Shown: positions 42,757 through 50,819, counted from the first letter of the stretch. The stretch: 64,000 bases of DNA from Roseovarius aestuarii (GCA_027214255.1 JAPWHL010000002.1:310001-374000); one strand, 5' to 3'. Numbers and translations are program-made. The notes: generated by a model not told the origin, from the letters alone.

Positions 42757-42782
42757 TTCGGCTAGTTAAGTATATAGACCCC
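42757..42782 (-). repeat. Right inverted repeat of the transposon
   Basis: Read on the minus strand it begins GGGGTCTATATACTTAACTA and is the inverted counterpart of 39098-39123, differing at position 5 (T instead of C). The transposase gene starts 60 bp inside it. Confidence 0.88.
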
Positions 42783-42930
42783 AAAACAAAAGCCCTCAGA
42801 AACCGATATTATACGAATCACCCATTAACGTATTGGGCGCCAACTTCTAAAATCTAGTTACCACAACAGCATCACAGGCTAGCAATCTCTCTAACGGAAT
42901 CGCCTTCGTACAGGAACAGAACAAATACAT

Positions 42931-42950
42931 AACGGGAAACTGTGAGTGGC
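42931..42950 (+). repeat. Right copy of the 20-bp repeat beside attR
   Basis: AACGGGAAACTGTGAGTGGC, matching 3031-3050 at 19 of 20 positions in the same orientation. A shorter related CACTGTGAGT follows immediately. It lies 71 bp from the right core. The 239 bp between the transposon and attR contain no gene. Confidence 0.6.
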
Positions 42951-43021
42951 CACTGTGAGTGATCTAAGTTCGCAACCTGAACACAGTCATTTCAGATTGC
43001 GGAAATCCTTGCAAAACAAGG

Positions 43022-43074
43022 TGGTACCCAAGGCCGGACTCGAACCGGCACGCCTCGCGGCGGGGGATTTTGAA
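43022..43074. other. attR, 53-bp core inside tRNA-Leu
   Basis: Identical to 2912-2964. It covers the tRNA from the anticodon loop to the CCA end, so the phage supplied the 3' half that now completes the functional gene. Confidence 0.95.
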
Positions 43075-43105
43075 TCCCCTGCGTCTACCATTCCGCCACT
43101 TGGGC
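43022..43105 (-). tRNA. tRNA-Leu (anticodon CAA)
   Basis: 84-nt type II tRNA. It starts GCCCAAGTGGCGGAATGGTA, has the anticodon stem GGGGA/TCCCC with loop TTCAAAA (CAA at 43070-43072), a long variable arm, the T-loop GGTTCGAGTCC and ends CTTGGGTACCA with encoded CCA. Leu type II features are complete. The integration core starts in the anticodon loop. Confidence 0.95.
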
Positions 43106-43374
43106 ACACTGCGCACGGTCTAGCGAAGCTGCGCGCAGCCGTCCAGACCCTCAAAGCGGCTTTATGATTATTTTTTATCTGACAATGCATCGAAAGATGA
43201 AACCGCCCCATTTTTTCAGGCCAACGCTAGCGAAATTCAGTGGTTCCCTGGCTTTTGCGCCCAATCAGATCGCGGCATAGGTCGCAAACGACCCAAAACA
43301 GCGCATTGCAGGGCTTGACCACTCCTGCCCTGCATGGTCTGACGCGCCAACACCGCGCCCGGGAAACTCCAAAT

Positions 43375-43953
43375 ATGATCAGACGCCTGTACGACTGGAC
43401 CTTAAAGATGGCCGAGCACCCACACGCCTTGTGGGTTTTGGCCTGTGTCGCCTTTATCGAAAGCTCGGTCTTTCCCATTCCGCCTGACGTTTTGATGATC
43501 CCTATGATTCTTGCGCGACCGAACCGCGCGTGGCTGATTGCGGCGGTCGCGATGACGGCGTCGGTGATCGGCGGGCTACTGGGCTATGCCATCGGCGCAC
43601 TTGCCTATGAACAGATTGGGCAACCCATTCTGGAAAGTCTGGGCAAGGCAGACGCCATGTCCGAATTCAACACCCGCTTTAACGATCTGGGGTTCTGGGC
43701 AGTTCTGACAGCGGGCATCACGCCGTTCCCCTATAAGGTGATCACCATCATGTCCGGCTGGACCGGGATGGCCCTCAGCACGTTCATCATCACATCGATC
43801 ATCGCCCGCGGGCTGCGGTTCTTTCTAGTGGCCGCATTGTTGTGGAAGTTCGGCGCACCAATTCGTGATTTCATCGAGCGCCGACTGGGCCTTATGTTCA
43901 TCCTGTTCGTCGTCGTTCTGGCGGGCGGGTTCTATGCCATGAAATTGCTGTAA
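43375..43953 (+). CDS. DedA-family membrane protein (YqaA-like)
   Basis: 192 residues starting MIRRLYDWTLKMA. Five or six membrane segments are visible. The conserved DedA-type motifs are VAFIESSVFPIPPDVLMIP (Glu in the first re-entrant loop) and TAGITPFPYKVITIMSGWTG (PFPYK). DedA proteins are membrane transporters or flippases involved in lipid homeostasis and proton-motive force; the exact substrate is unclear. It is followed 10 bp later by a DsbB gene, so the two form an operon. Confidence 0.88.
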   Translation: MIRRLYDWTLKMAEHPHALWVLACVAFIESSVFPIPPDVLMIPMILARPNRAWLIAAVAMTASVIGGLLGYAIGALAYEQIGQPILESLGKADAMSEFNTRFNDLGFWAVLTAGITPFPYKVITIMSGWTGMALSTFIITSIIARGLRFFLVAALLWKFGAPIRDFIERRLGLMFILFVVVLAGGFYAMKLL

Positions 43954-43963
43954 GGACATCGGT

Positions 43964-44437
43964 ATGAAAATGTCGCGTACCTCTTTGATCGTGCTGGCCG
44001 CCGGCGGGTCGGCTGCGTTGCTGTTGGGGGCATTCGCATTTCAGTATATCGGCGGGTTGGCCCCCTGCAAAATGTGCCTTTGGCAACGCTGGCCACACGC
44101 TGCGGCCATTCTTATCGGGTTGATCGCGTTGGCTGTTCGCGGGGCTGCCCTTCCCGTTTTGGGGGCATTGGCTGCCCTTACCACTGCAGCAATTGGCGGG
44201 TTTCATACCGGGGTCGAGCGTGGCTGGTGGGCTGGCCCCACATCCTGCTCGGGCGGGGGCGCGGGATTGTCCGGGCAATCCGGCAGTGACCTGCTCAGCC
44301 TTGAGGCACCAGTTAAGGTGGTAATGTGCGATGAGGTCGCATGGCAAATGCTCGGCCTATCCATGGCAAGCTGGAACATGGTGCTGGCGCTGGTGCTCGC
44401 CGCGGTGTGGATCATGGCGGCCCGCCGCAGCATCTAA
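43964..44437 (+). CDS. dsbB: Disulfide bond formation protein DsbB
   Basis: 157 residues with four membrane segments. The quinone-linked Cys pair is PCKMC (Cys35, Cys38) followed by WQRWPH, and the second, DsbA-linked pair is Cys95 (TSCSGG) and Cys122 (VMCDE). It reoxidises periplasmic DsbA with quinone as electron acceptor. It forms a likely two-gene operon with the DedA-family gene. Confidence 0.88.
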   Translation: MKMSRTSLIVLAAGGSAALLLGAFAFQYIGGLAPCKMCLWQRWPHAAAILIGLIALAVRGAALPVLGALAALTTAAIGGFHTGVERGWWAGPTSCSGGGAGLSGQSGSDLLSLEAPVKVVMCDEVAWQMLGLSMASWNMVLALVLAAVWIMAARRSI

Positions 44438-44522
44438 CAAGCGCCCCCACAAAACATCACGACGACGTGGGGCTGCTGCCCAACGCCGGACCCTCCAGTG
44501 TTTTTCAAACTGACCCGGCCTG

Positions 44523-44951
44523 TCAGCCCGCCGACTTGCGCGTACTGAGCAACAGGTTGGTTTCGCTGCTGACAATACCGTCGAAACGCCGGATCTGGGC
44601 CAGAACCTGATCCAGTTCCTCTAACGTGGAGGTGCCGATTTCCACGATAATATCCCAGCGACCGTTGGTCGTATGGGTCGCGCGCACCGCGCTAAGCCCG
44701 TTCAGCTGGCGCATAATCCGGTCCGCGCCACGCCCTTCCACGCCCAACATCATCAACCCACGCACCGCATCGCGCGCCGTGTCCCCTTTCAGCACGACAC
44801 TAAACCCTACGATTTCGCCACTCCGCTGCAATCTCTCGATCCGCGACCGCACCGTCGTACGCGACACGCCCAGCCCCAGAGCAAGGTCAGAAAGCGACGC
44901 CCGCCCGTCATGGCGCAAGGCCGAGATCAACTGATGATCCACTTCATCCAT
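44523..44951 (-). CDS. Lrp/AsnC-family transcriptional regulator
   Basis: 142 residues. N-terminal AsnC-type HTH: DEVDHQLISALRHDGRASLS then ALGLGVSRTTVRSRIERLQR; C-terminal RAM/ligand-binding domain with VRATHTTNGRWDIIVEIGTS. It is divergent from the arginase gene across 124 bp, so it probably controls the arginine/ornithine operon in response to an amino acid (ArgR/PutR-like). Confidence 0.9.
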   Translation of the reverse strand: MDEVDHQLISALRHDGRASLSDLALGLGVSRTTVRSRIERLQRSGEIVGFSVVLKGDTARDAVRGLMMLGVEGRGADRIMRQLNGLSAVRATHTTNGRWDIIVEIGTSTLEELDQVLAQIRRFDGIVSSETNLLLSTRKSAG

Positions 44952-45075
44952 ATCGTCAGAAACACCTTCCGTTTAGATCATAATGGTTTCGAATCGTGCA
45001 AAATGCCCGCTTCCTTCGTCCCAGTTTGCGCATCACAACAGGAAAAACCACCCGTGATAGCAATAAGAGGCCTCC

Positions 45076-46005
45076 ATGACCCACAAAACCTGCATTCTGA
45101 TCGGCGCCCCGATGGACAGTGGCAAATCGCGCAAAGGTTGCCTGATGGGGCCTGACGCGTATCGTGTGGCTGGTATTGACACGGCCCTTTCGGATTTGGG
45201 CCATAGCGTTCTGGACATGGGCAACATTGCGCCTGACGCGGCCGACGCCCCTGCCTCTCTGCCCGGTCATCTGCACGCCCCGGGCGAAGTCATTGGTTGG
45301 ACCAGCGCATTGGCGCGCGCCGCCGAAGACAGCCTGTCGCGTGGCCTGCCAATTTTCTTGGGCGGCGATCATGCGCTGGCCCTGGGCTCTGTTCTGGGCG
45401 CAGCGCGCCATGCCGCCGCTCAGGATCGCCCGCTTTTCGTTTTGTGGCTGGATGCACATACCGATTTCCACACTCCGCAAAGCACCGCGTCGGGCAATCT
45501 ACACGGTGCACCGTTGGGCTATGTCACAGGGCGCGATGGGTTTGACGGTTTCCCGCCCGTCAACCATCCGGTTGCGCATAAAAACATCTGCCTTCTGGGC
45601 CTGCGGTCCGTCGATCCAGACGAACGTGACACACTTCAGGCCACCGACGTGCGTTATCACGATATGCGCAGCATCGACGAATCCGGCATTGCCCGCCCAC
45701 TTGACGCCTTTCTCAAGGACGTCGCAGCGGCCAACGGCATGTTGCACGTGTCGCTGGATGTCGATTTCCTTGATCCCAGCTTTGCCCCTGCCGTTGGTAC
45801 CACGGTTCCCGGAGGTGCCACCATGCGCGAGGCCCATCTGGTGATGGAAATGATTTGCGACTCGGGGTTGATGACCTCTCTGGATCTGGTCGAGCTGAAC
45901 CCGTTTCTGGATGACCGGGGCCGCACCGCACAGGTGATGGTCGATCTGGCTGCCTCGGCGCTGGGTCGTCGCGTGTTCGACCGCCCTACCCGTGCCTACA
46001 ACTGA
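45076..46005 (+). CDS. rocF: Arginase
   Basis: 309 residues. Binuclear manganese ligands are in LGGDHALALGS (His), WLDAHTDFHTP (Asp, His, Asp) and SLDVDFLDPSFAPAVGT (Asp, Asp); the SGNLHGAPLGY region binds the substrate. Hydrolyses arginine to ornithine and urea in the cytoplasm. It is followed by ornithine cyclodeaminase with 25 bp between, so arginine would be converted to proline. Divergent from the Lrp-type gene. Confidence 0.92.
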   Translation: MTHKTCILIGAPMDSGKSRKGCLMGPDAYRVAGIDTALSDLGHSVLDMGNIAPDAADAPASLPGHLHAPGEVIGWTSALARAAEDSLSRGLPIFLGGDHALALGSVLGAARHAAAQDRPLFVLWLDAHTDFHTPQSTASGNLHGAPLGYVTGRDGFDGFPPVNHPVAHKNICLLGLRSVDPDERDTLQATDVRYHDMRSIDESGIARPLDAFLKDVAAANGMLHVSLDVDFLDPSFAPAVGTTVPGGATMREAHLVMEMICDSGLMTSLDLVELNPFLDDRGRTAQVMVDLAASALGRRVFDRPTRAYN

Positions 46006-46030
46006 TATCGATAGAAACAGGATTTCGACC

Positions 46031-47089
46031 ATGACAAACAATCCATTCCCGTCGCACAAAGCTCTGGTGCCCTTCGTCAGTGTCGATCACATGATGCAGC
46101 TGATCCATCATATCGGCATTGAGCCCATGTTGATCGGGCTTGCTGCCGCTATCGAGCAGGATTTCAAACGCTGGGAGCTGTTTGACAAAACACCCCGCGT
46201 CGCCAGCCACTCGGCGGAAGGTGTGATCGAGTTGATGCCAACCTCGGACGGTGAGGTTTACGGCTTTAAATACGTCAATGGTCACCCCAAGAACATGAAG
46301 GAGGGGCTGCAAACCGTCACCGCCTTTGGATTGTTGGCGGATGTCGGCAACGGATACCCGGTGCTGCTCAGCGAAATGACCATTCTGACGGCCCTGCGCA
46401 CTGCTGCGACCTCGGCCTTGGTGGCGAAATATCTTGCGCCCAAGGGGGCCGACACGATGGCAATGATTGGCAACGGCGCACAATCCGAATTTCAAAGCCT
46501 GGCCATGAAGGCCGTCTGTGGTCTGAAAACCGTGCGTCTTTATGATATCGATCGGGCGGCAACGCGCAAAGCGGCCAAGAACCTTGCCGGAACGGGTTTG
46601 ACGGTGGTCGAATGCACCTGCGCAGAAGAGGCCATGGAGGGCGCGCAGATCATCACCACCTGCACCGCCGACAAACAATGCGCGACGATCCTGACCGACA
46701 ACATGGTCGGCCCCGGCGTGCACATCAATGCCATTGGCGGCGATTGCCCCGGCAAAACCGAACTGGCCGCAGATATCCTGCATCGCAGCGACATCTTCGT
46801 CGAGTTCCCGCCCCAGACCCGGATCGAAGGCGAGATTCAGCAACTGGCACCGGATCACGCCGTCACCGAACTGTGGCAAGTGATGAGCGGAACCGCCAAG
46901 GGCCGCACCAGTGATGCACAAATTACCCTGTTTGACAGTGTCGGGTTCGCGATCGAGGATTTCAGCGCCCTGCGTTATGTGCGCGATCAGATCAAGGACA
47001 CGCAATTCTATCACGATCTGGATCTTCTGGCCGATCCAGACGACCCGCGTGACCTGTTTGGTATGGTGAAACGCGCCACACCCCAATAG
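46031..47089 (+). CDS. arcB: Ornithine cyclodeaminase
   Basis: 352 residues starting MTNNPFPSHKALVPFVSVDH. Typical motifs are VHMMQLIHHIGIEPMLIGLA-like opening, GFKYVNGHPKNMKEGLQTV, the NAD-binding glycine-rich MAMIGNGAQSEFQ with YDIDRAATRKAAKN, and VHINAIGGDCPGKTEL. It converts ornithine to proline and ammonia, acting directly after arginase. The operon ends at a strong palindromic hairpin. Confidence 0.92.
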   Translation: MTNNPFPSHKALVPFVSVDHMMQLIHHIGIEPMLIGLAAAIEQDFKRWELFDKTPRVASHSAEGVIELMPTSDGEVYGFKYVNGHPKNMKEGLQTVTAFGLLADVGNGYPVLLSEMTILTALRTAATSALVAKYLAPKGADTMAMIGNGAQSEFQSLAMKAVCGLKTVRLYDIDRAATRKAAKNLAGTGLTVVECTCAEEAMEGAQIITTCTADKQCATILTDNMVGPGVHINAIGGDCPGKTELAADILHRSDIFVEFPPQTRIEGEIQQLAPDHAVTELWQVMSGTAKGRTSDAQITLFDSVGFAIEDFSALRYVRDQIKDTQFYHDLDLLADPDDPRDLFGMVKRATPQ

Positions 47090-47107
47090 CGCGGCAGAGT
47101 GATCACA

Positions 47108-47125
47108 GCCCCGTCGCGACGGGGC
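47108..47125 (+). terminator. Perfect 18-bp palindrome after the arginase operon
   Basis: GCCCCGTCGCGACGGGGC, followed by CAATTACCTTTTATT. The stem with the downstream T-rich stretch makes a plausible intrinsic terminator for the rocF-arcB operon. Confidence 0.7.
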
Positions 47126-47402
47126 CAATTACCTTTTATTAAGTCTTGATAGATGGCCCGCCAGCGTCCGCTTTGCCCCAGTATCCGTGAGAGGTAAGGG
47201 CAAAAAGGCACTCTGGCGGGCTAGATCCCAAACCGCCGAAAGTATCGGGGGATGAGTTTGGCGATTTGGGTCAACGATTAGCATCGCTTAACGTGAATTG
47301 GCATTCGAATTTGCGAACAAAGCCGTATGCCAACAGCCCGCGCGATGCCTATCGTTTGGTTCAACGCGGCCCTCCTTAGCTGTTGGGAGGACCGCAAACT
47401 GT
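47126..47402. other. 277-bp gap without a recognised gene
   Basis: Between the arginase-operon terminator and the EF-hand gene stop. It is somewhat AT-rich in places (for example GATTAGCATCGCTTAACGTG). I see no gene, repeat or obvious promoter pair. Confidence 0.5.
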
Positions 47403-47675
47403 TTAGCCTTCACTCGCTGGGGCGGGGATCAAGCCTTGTTCCTGTCCGGCCACCATCTCGGCATCGTCTAGGGCACCATCGCCGTTCGTGTCGAGCTGGC
47501 TGAACTGGTCGGCGGTCATTTCTGGGTAGGCCGCCATCATTTCGTCAATGGTCATCACCCCATCGCCGTTGGCGTCCAGTTCGACCACGGATTCAGCCAT
47601 CGTCATCGAGGATTGCGCCACAGCGGAATTTGCCAGCGCGCCCATACCGATCAGGATTGCGATAAACTTTGTCAT
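47403..47675 (-). CDS. Secreted EF-hand calcium-binding protein
   Basis: 90 residues with a Sec signal peptide (MTKFIAILIGMGALANSAVA, cleavage after AVA). Two EF-hand loops, DANGDGVMTIDE and DTNGDGALDDAE, have the canonical D-x-N-x-D-G spacing and a Glu at position 12. The protein is acidic and periplasmic. The gene is divergent from an ECF sigma factor gene, a pairing that suggests calcium or envelope stress signalling. Confidence 0.85.
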   Translation of the reverse strand: MTKFIAILIGMGALANSAVAQSSMTMAESVVELDANGDGVMTIDEMMAAYPEMTADQFSQLDTNGDGALDDAEMVAGQEQGLIPAPASEG

Positions 47676-47938
47676 GGTAGTTCTCCTATTCGTGTCGTCA
47701 TTACGGATCATGTGAGCAGGCAGCATTGCCCGTCTCACAGTACAGGACGCACCAATTGCGCTTTGCGTCCTGCGCGGGATTCCGCCGCGCGACACTTCGC
47801 TCAACCATTTGAGTGATTTGGCAGGAGGTCGCGCAAAAAGCGCGATCTGGGCCCGTCGGCAAAAACCCCCGCGTTGCGCGCAGGTGTGCGGCTGCGCCAC
47901 GGTATGGACATCCCTGCCCTCATCGAAAGGTTACGCTG

Positions 47939-48442
47939 ATGACATGTCCCCGTCTTGCATCCGAAACATTGACCGCCCTGCACCCCGACCTGATGCGCCT
48001 TGCGCGCAGGTTGGCCAACTCCGAATCCGAAGCGCAGGATTTGGCGCAAGAGACGATTCTGCGCCTTTGGCGGCGGCGCTATGAATTGAACGAGATAGAC
48101 GATCTGCGCGCCTATGCCCGCACTGCGATGCGCAACCTTTTTCGTCAGGGGTTACGCCATGCACCTTTTCAAACCTTGGAACACGCCCCGGAGCCAACAG
48201 AAGGGCCCGCAGTTTTCGGGGCCTTGGCACTGCGCGATGTGGCTGGGGCGATCACGCGCCTGCCGGACGATCAGTCCCGCCTGATCCGTCTGGTTGCCGA
48301 TGGTGAAACCAGCCCCGCCGCGCTGGCCCGTTTGACGGGATGTCAGGTGGGCACAGTGATGTCCCGTCTGGCGCGGGCACGGGCACAATTGCGCCGCGAC
48401 ATAGGGCTGGGCGCAGCAACCCCCGTCAACGACCTGTTGTAA
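47939..48442 (+). CDS. ECF-type sigma factor
   Basis: 167 residues starting MTCPRLASETLTALHPDLMR. Sigma region 2: LARRLANSESEAQDLAQETILRLW; region 4: RLPDDQSRLIRLVADGETSP and ALARLTGCQVGTVMSRLARA. No anti-sigma factor gene is adjacent on this strand. It is divergent from a secreted EF-hand protein gene (263 bp). Likely acts in envelope or oxidative stress; the signal is unknown. Confidence 0.85.
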   Translation: MTCPRLASETLTALHPDLMRLARRLANSESEAQDLAQETILRLWRRRYELNEIDDLRAYARTAMRNLFRQGLRHAPFQTLEHAPEPTEGPAVFGALALRDVAGAITRLPDDQSRLIRLVADGETSPAALARLTGCQVGTVMSRLARARAQLRRDIGLGAATPVNDLL

Positions 48443-48470
48443 CCGCCAAGGCGCAGAATATTTTGTTGGT

Positions 48471-48477
48471 ATACGCA
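48471..48477 (+). promoter_or_regulatory. ATACGCA motif upstream of the GlxA-type regulator
   Basis: ATACGCA at 48471-48477, 29 bp before the start of the regulator gene, within TATACGCATTTTGC. The same heptamer occurs twice before the Rieske gene. Confidence 0.5.
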
Positions 48478-48505
48478 TTTTGCTTGTTTTGGACAGTAAA
48501 CATGC

Positions 48506-49531
48506 ATGAATAGCCGGATGACCATGCCCACACCCCTCCCCGTCAGGATTGTGATGTTGCTCACGCCGCATTTCAATCTGTCGGCGACCACCGGATTTAT
48601 CGACCCGTTCAGGGCCGTCAACTATTTGGACGGCACCACCCATTTCACTTGGGAATTCGTATCGGTTCAGGGCGGTGCGTGTCTGGCCAGCAACGGTGTC
48701 AGGATTGAGACGAGACCGCTTGCCGATATTCAGGGCGACAAACGGGACATGGTCATCGTTTCTTCCAGTTGGACCCCCGAGCAATATACAAGTATCGCGC
48801 TGCGAAGCGCCTTGTGGCGTTGGGCCGGACTCGGCGCAACCTTGGGCGGGTTGGACACAGGTGCGTTTGTTTTGGCACGCGCCGGGCTGTTGGAGGGCCG
48901 CCGCGCGACGGTGCATTATGAACATATGGACGCCTTTGGCGAAATGTTCCCCGAGTGCACCCTAAGCGAGGAACTCTATGTGTTTGACGGCGCCCGCATC
49001 ACATGCGCCGGAGGCAGCGCGTCCGTGGATTTCGCGCTGCACATCATTCGCGCCACACTGGGCGATGCATTGGCCAATGCCACCGCGCGCTATCTGTTTC
49101 ATCAATCCGTGCGCCCTGCCGGAACTTTGCAAAACGCGAACCCGACCGATCCCTTGGGCAACACCGCCCCCGGCACGGTGAGGCGTGCAATCGCACTTAT
49201 GGAGCAACATCTGGAAACGCCGATCCCCATTGCCGAGGTCTGTCAACATATCGGCACATCCCACCGCCAGTTGAACCGCCTGTTTGCGACCTATGTGCGC
49301 AAAACGCCTGCTCTGTATTATCGCGACATCCGTCTGGATCGGGCACGCGGGTTGGTGACGCAAACAGAAATGACCATGGCGCAGGTTGCATTGGCGTCCG
49401 GGTTCGCCAGCCAAGTGCATTTTTCCCGTGCCTATCGTGAACGCTTCGGCCTGCCCCCCCGGCGCGACCGTATAGAAGGGCGCGTTCCCTTTGCGTTTCG
49501 TGCATGGCCGATGCACCGAACCGGACGTTAG
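48506..49531 (+). CDS. GlxA-type AraC family regulator with DJ-1/PfpI domain
   Basis: 341 residues (ATG at 48506; an ATG five codons later is possible). The N-terminal 190 residues form a DJ-1/PfpI-like domain (IVMLLTPHFNLSATTGFIDP, SVDFALHIIR), the C-terminal part (from about 220) is an AraC HTH domain: IPIAEVCQHIGTSHRQLNRL, then MTMAQVALASGFASQVHFSR. Characterised relatives of this group (GbdR, CdhR) respond to quaternary ammonium compounds such as glycine betaine and carnitine. It lies 136 bp before the Rieske oxygenase, on the same strand, and likely activates it. Confidence 0.87.
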   Translation: MNSRMTMPTPLPVRIVMLLTPHFNLSATTGFIDPFRAVNYLDGTTHFTWEFVSVQGGACLASNGVRIETRPLADIQGDKRDMVIVSSSWTPEQYTSIALRSALWRWAGLGATLGGLDTGAFVLARAGLLEGRRATVHYEHMDAFGEMFPECTLSEELYVFDGARITCAGGSASVDFALHIIRATLGDALANATARYLFHQSVRPAGTLQNANPTDPLGNTAPGTVRRAIALMEQHLETPIPIAEVCQHIGTSHRQLNRLFATYVRKTPALYYRDIRLDRARGLVTQTEMTMAQVALASGFASQVHFSRAYRERFGLPPRRDRIEGRVPFAFRAWPMHRTGR

Positions 49532-49542
49532 GGGGATCGCTT

Positions 49543-49567
49543 ATACGCAAGCCCGTCCAAATACGCA
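49543..49567 (+). promoter_or_regulatory. Two ATACGCA direct repeats before the Rieske gene
   Basis: ATACGCA at 49543-49549 and 49561-49567, 18 bp apart, followed by a TTGACG -35-like element at 49571. This placement suits an AraC-type activator site next to the promoter. Confidence 0.55.
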
Positions 49568-49667
49568 TAATTGACGGCGATTTGCGCACATTCCCAACAC
49601 GCGTGTCAGGCACTCTGATCCCATAATTCGTCCAGCACCCACTTGGTTGCCAGAATCGGAGTAGCCC

Positions 49668-50819
49668 ATGTCTCAACTGCCCTCACCCGCCGATTTCGCC
49701 AGTATCCGCGCAGGCTATGACCAAGATTGCGGTAAATCCCTATCCCTGCACGCAGATGCCTATACGCGCGACGACTGGTTTCAGGCCGATCTCAGGGCGA
49801 TCTTTGCCCGCCACTGGCAATGGGTCTGTCACGTTGAAAAACTGCGTATGCCGGGTGATTACATCGCCCTGACGGTTGCCGGGCATCCTATTGCCGTCGT
49901 GCGCGACAAAGAGGGCGTTTTGCGCGCATTCTACAACGTGTGCAAACACCGCGCGCATGAATTGCTAAGCGGGTCAGGCAATACAACCCGCATCATGTGC
50001 CCATATCATGCGTGGGTTTACAAACTGGATGGCCAATTGGTGCGCGCCCCCGAAACCGAGCACCTGAGCGATTTCACCCCGTCCGAGATATGTCTGGATG
50101 AGGTGCAGGTGGAAGAGTTCTGTGGCTTTGTCTACGTCAACCTTGATCCCACAGCCAAATCCCTGTCCGAGCAAAGCGGCAGTCTGGAAACCGAGATCCG
50201 CCATTGGGCACCGGATATTGACACCCTGACCTTCGGTCGACGTCTGAGCTATGACATTCAATCGAACTGGAAAAATGTCGTGGATAATTTCCTAGAATGT
50301 TATCACTGCCCGACCGCGCATAAGGATTTCTGTGACCTTGTGGACATGGACACCTACAAGGTCACGACCTATGGCATCTATTCGTCGCATATGGCCGAAG
50401 CCGGAAACACCCCCAACAGTGCTTATGACGTCTCCAACGCGACCGTGAAAACCCATGCCGTCTGGTGGTTGTGGCCCACCACCTGTCTGATGCGTTATCC
50501 CGGTCGCTCCAGCATGATCGTGTTGAACATCATCCCGATGGGACCGAACCGCACCCTAGAAACCTATGACTTCTATCTGGAAACGCCCGAGCCGGATGCA
50601 ATGGAACTGGACGCGATCCGGTACATCGACGCCGTCCTCCAACCTGAGGATATTGCCCTGGTCGAGTCGGTTCAGCGCGGCATGAACACGCCCGCCTTTA
50701 CCCAAGGACGCATCGTGAATGATCCTTCTGGATCGGGCAAATCGGAACATGCGGTGCACCATTTCCACGGTCTGGTTCTGGACGCCTACGCCAAGCTGGC
50801 CCAAAGCAGCGCAGCATAA
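49668..50819 (+). CDS. Quaternary-ammonium Rieske oxygenase, CntA-like
   Basis: 383 residues. Rieske cluster ligands are Cys92-His94 (NVCKHRAHELLSGSG) and Cys111-His114 (MCPYHAW). The mononuclear iron site is VVDNFLECYHCPTAH with His213 and His218, and Glu210 sits at the bridging position normally occupied by Asp, as Glu205 of carnitine monooxygenase CntA. Further CntA-like parts are PEDIALVESVQRGM and a final SGSGKSEHAVHHFHGLV. It is a terminal oxygenase for trimethylammonium or similar compounds, cleaving the C-N bond or hydroxylating. No reductase (CntB/GbcB) is encoded nearby, so it must use one from elsewhere. Confidence 0.88.
   Translation: MSQLPSPADFASIRAGYDQDCGKSLSLHADAYTRDDWFQADLRAIFARHWQWVCHVEKLRMPGDYIALTVAGHPIAVVRDKEGVLRAFYNVCKHRAHELLSGSGNTTRIMCPYHAWVYKLDGQLVRAPETEHLSDFTPSEICLDEVQVEEFCGFVYVNLDPTAKSLSEQSGSLETEIRHWAPDIDTLTFGRRLSYDIQSNWKNVVDNFLECYHCPTAHKDFCDLVDMDTYKVTTYGIYSSHMAEAGNTPNSAYDVSNATVKTHAVWWLWPTTCLMRYPGRSSMIVLNIIPMGPNRTLETYDFYLETPEPDAMELDAIRYIDAVLQPEDIALVESVQRGMNTPAFTQGRIVNDPSGSGKSEHAVHHFHGLVLDAYAKLAQSSAA

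Larger units (their letters stand above)
39098..42782. mobile_element. IS1595-family transposon with restriction-modification passengers
   Basis: The element is defined by 26-bp inverted repeats (GGGG[C/T]CTATATACTTAACTAG and five to six further bases) at 39098-39123 and 42757-42782, which match at 25 of 26 positions allowing the final base. It carries an ISXO2/IS1595-type transposase (41771-42697) and two downstream overlapping genes on the same strand: a TRD-type specificity subunit and a nuclease-methyltransferase fusion. GC content is clearly lower than that of the prophage genes around it. A clean 8-bp target duplication is not seen (ATATAAAG on the left, AAAACAAA on the right). Members of this IS family with passenger genes are known. 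Confidence 0.85.
2912..43074. mobile_element. HK97-type siphophage prophage integrated in tRNA-Leu(CAA)
   Basis: An exact 53-bp duplication (2912-2964 and 43022-43074) bounds about 40.1 kb that carries a tyrosine integrase, an AlpA-like excisionase, a repressor, a full head module (terminases, portal, S49 protease, HK97 capsid), a siphovirus tail module with tape measure and tip protein, and a lysis cassette. All morphogenesis genes point left on the minus strand; integrase and early unknown genes point right. The only visible defects are one homopolymer frameshift in a non-structural tail-region gene and one IS1595-family insertion next to the integrase, so the prophage may still be functional. 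Completeness is inferred from gene content. Confidence 0.93.

Noticed and set aside
39088..42792. 8-bp target-site duplication around the transposon
   Set aside because: The flanks ATATAAAG and AAAACAAA do not match; similarity is only through A-richness.
45986..47128. 380-codon frame on the minus strand
   Set aside because: It is antisense to ornithine cyclodeaminase and shows no protein-like motif.
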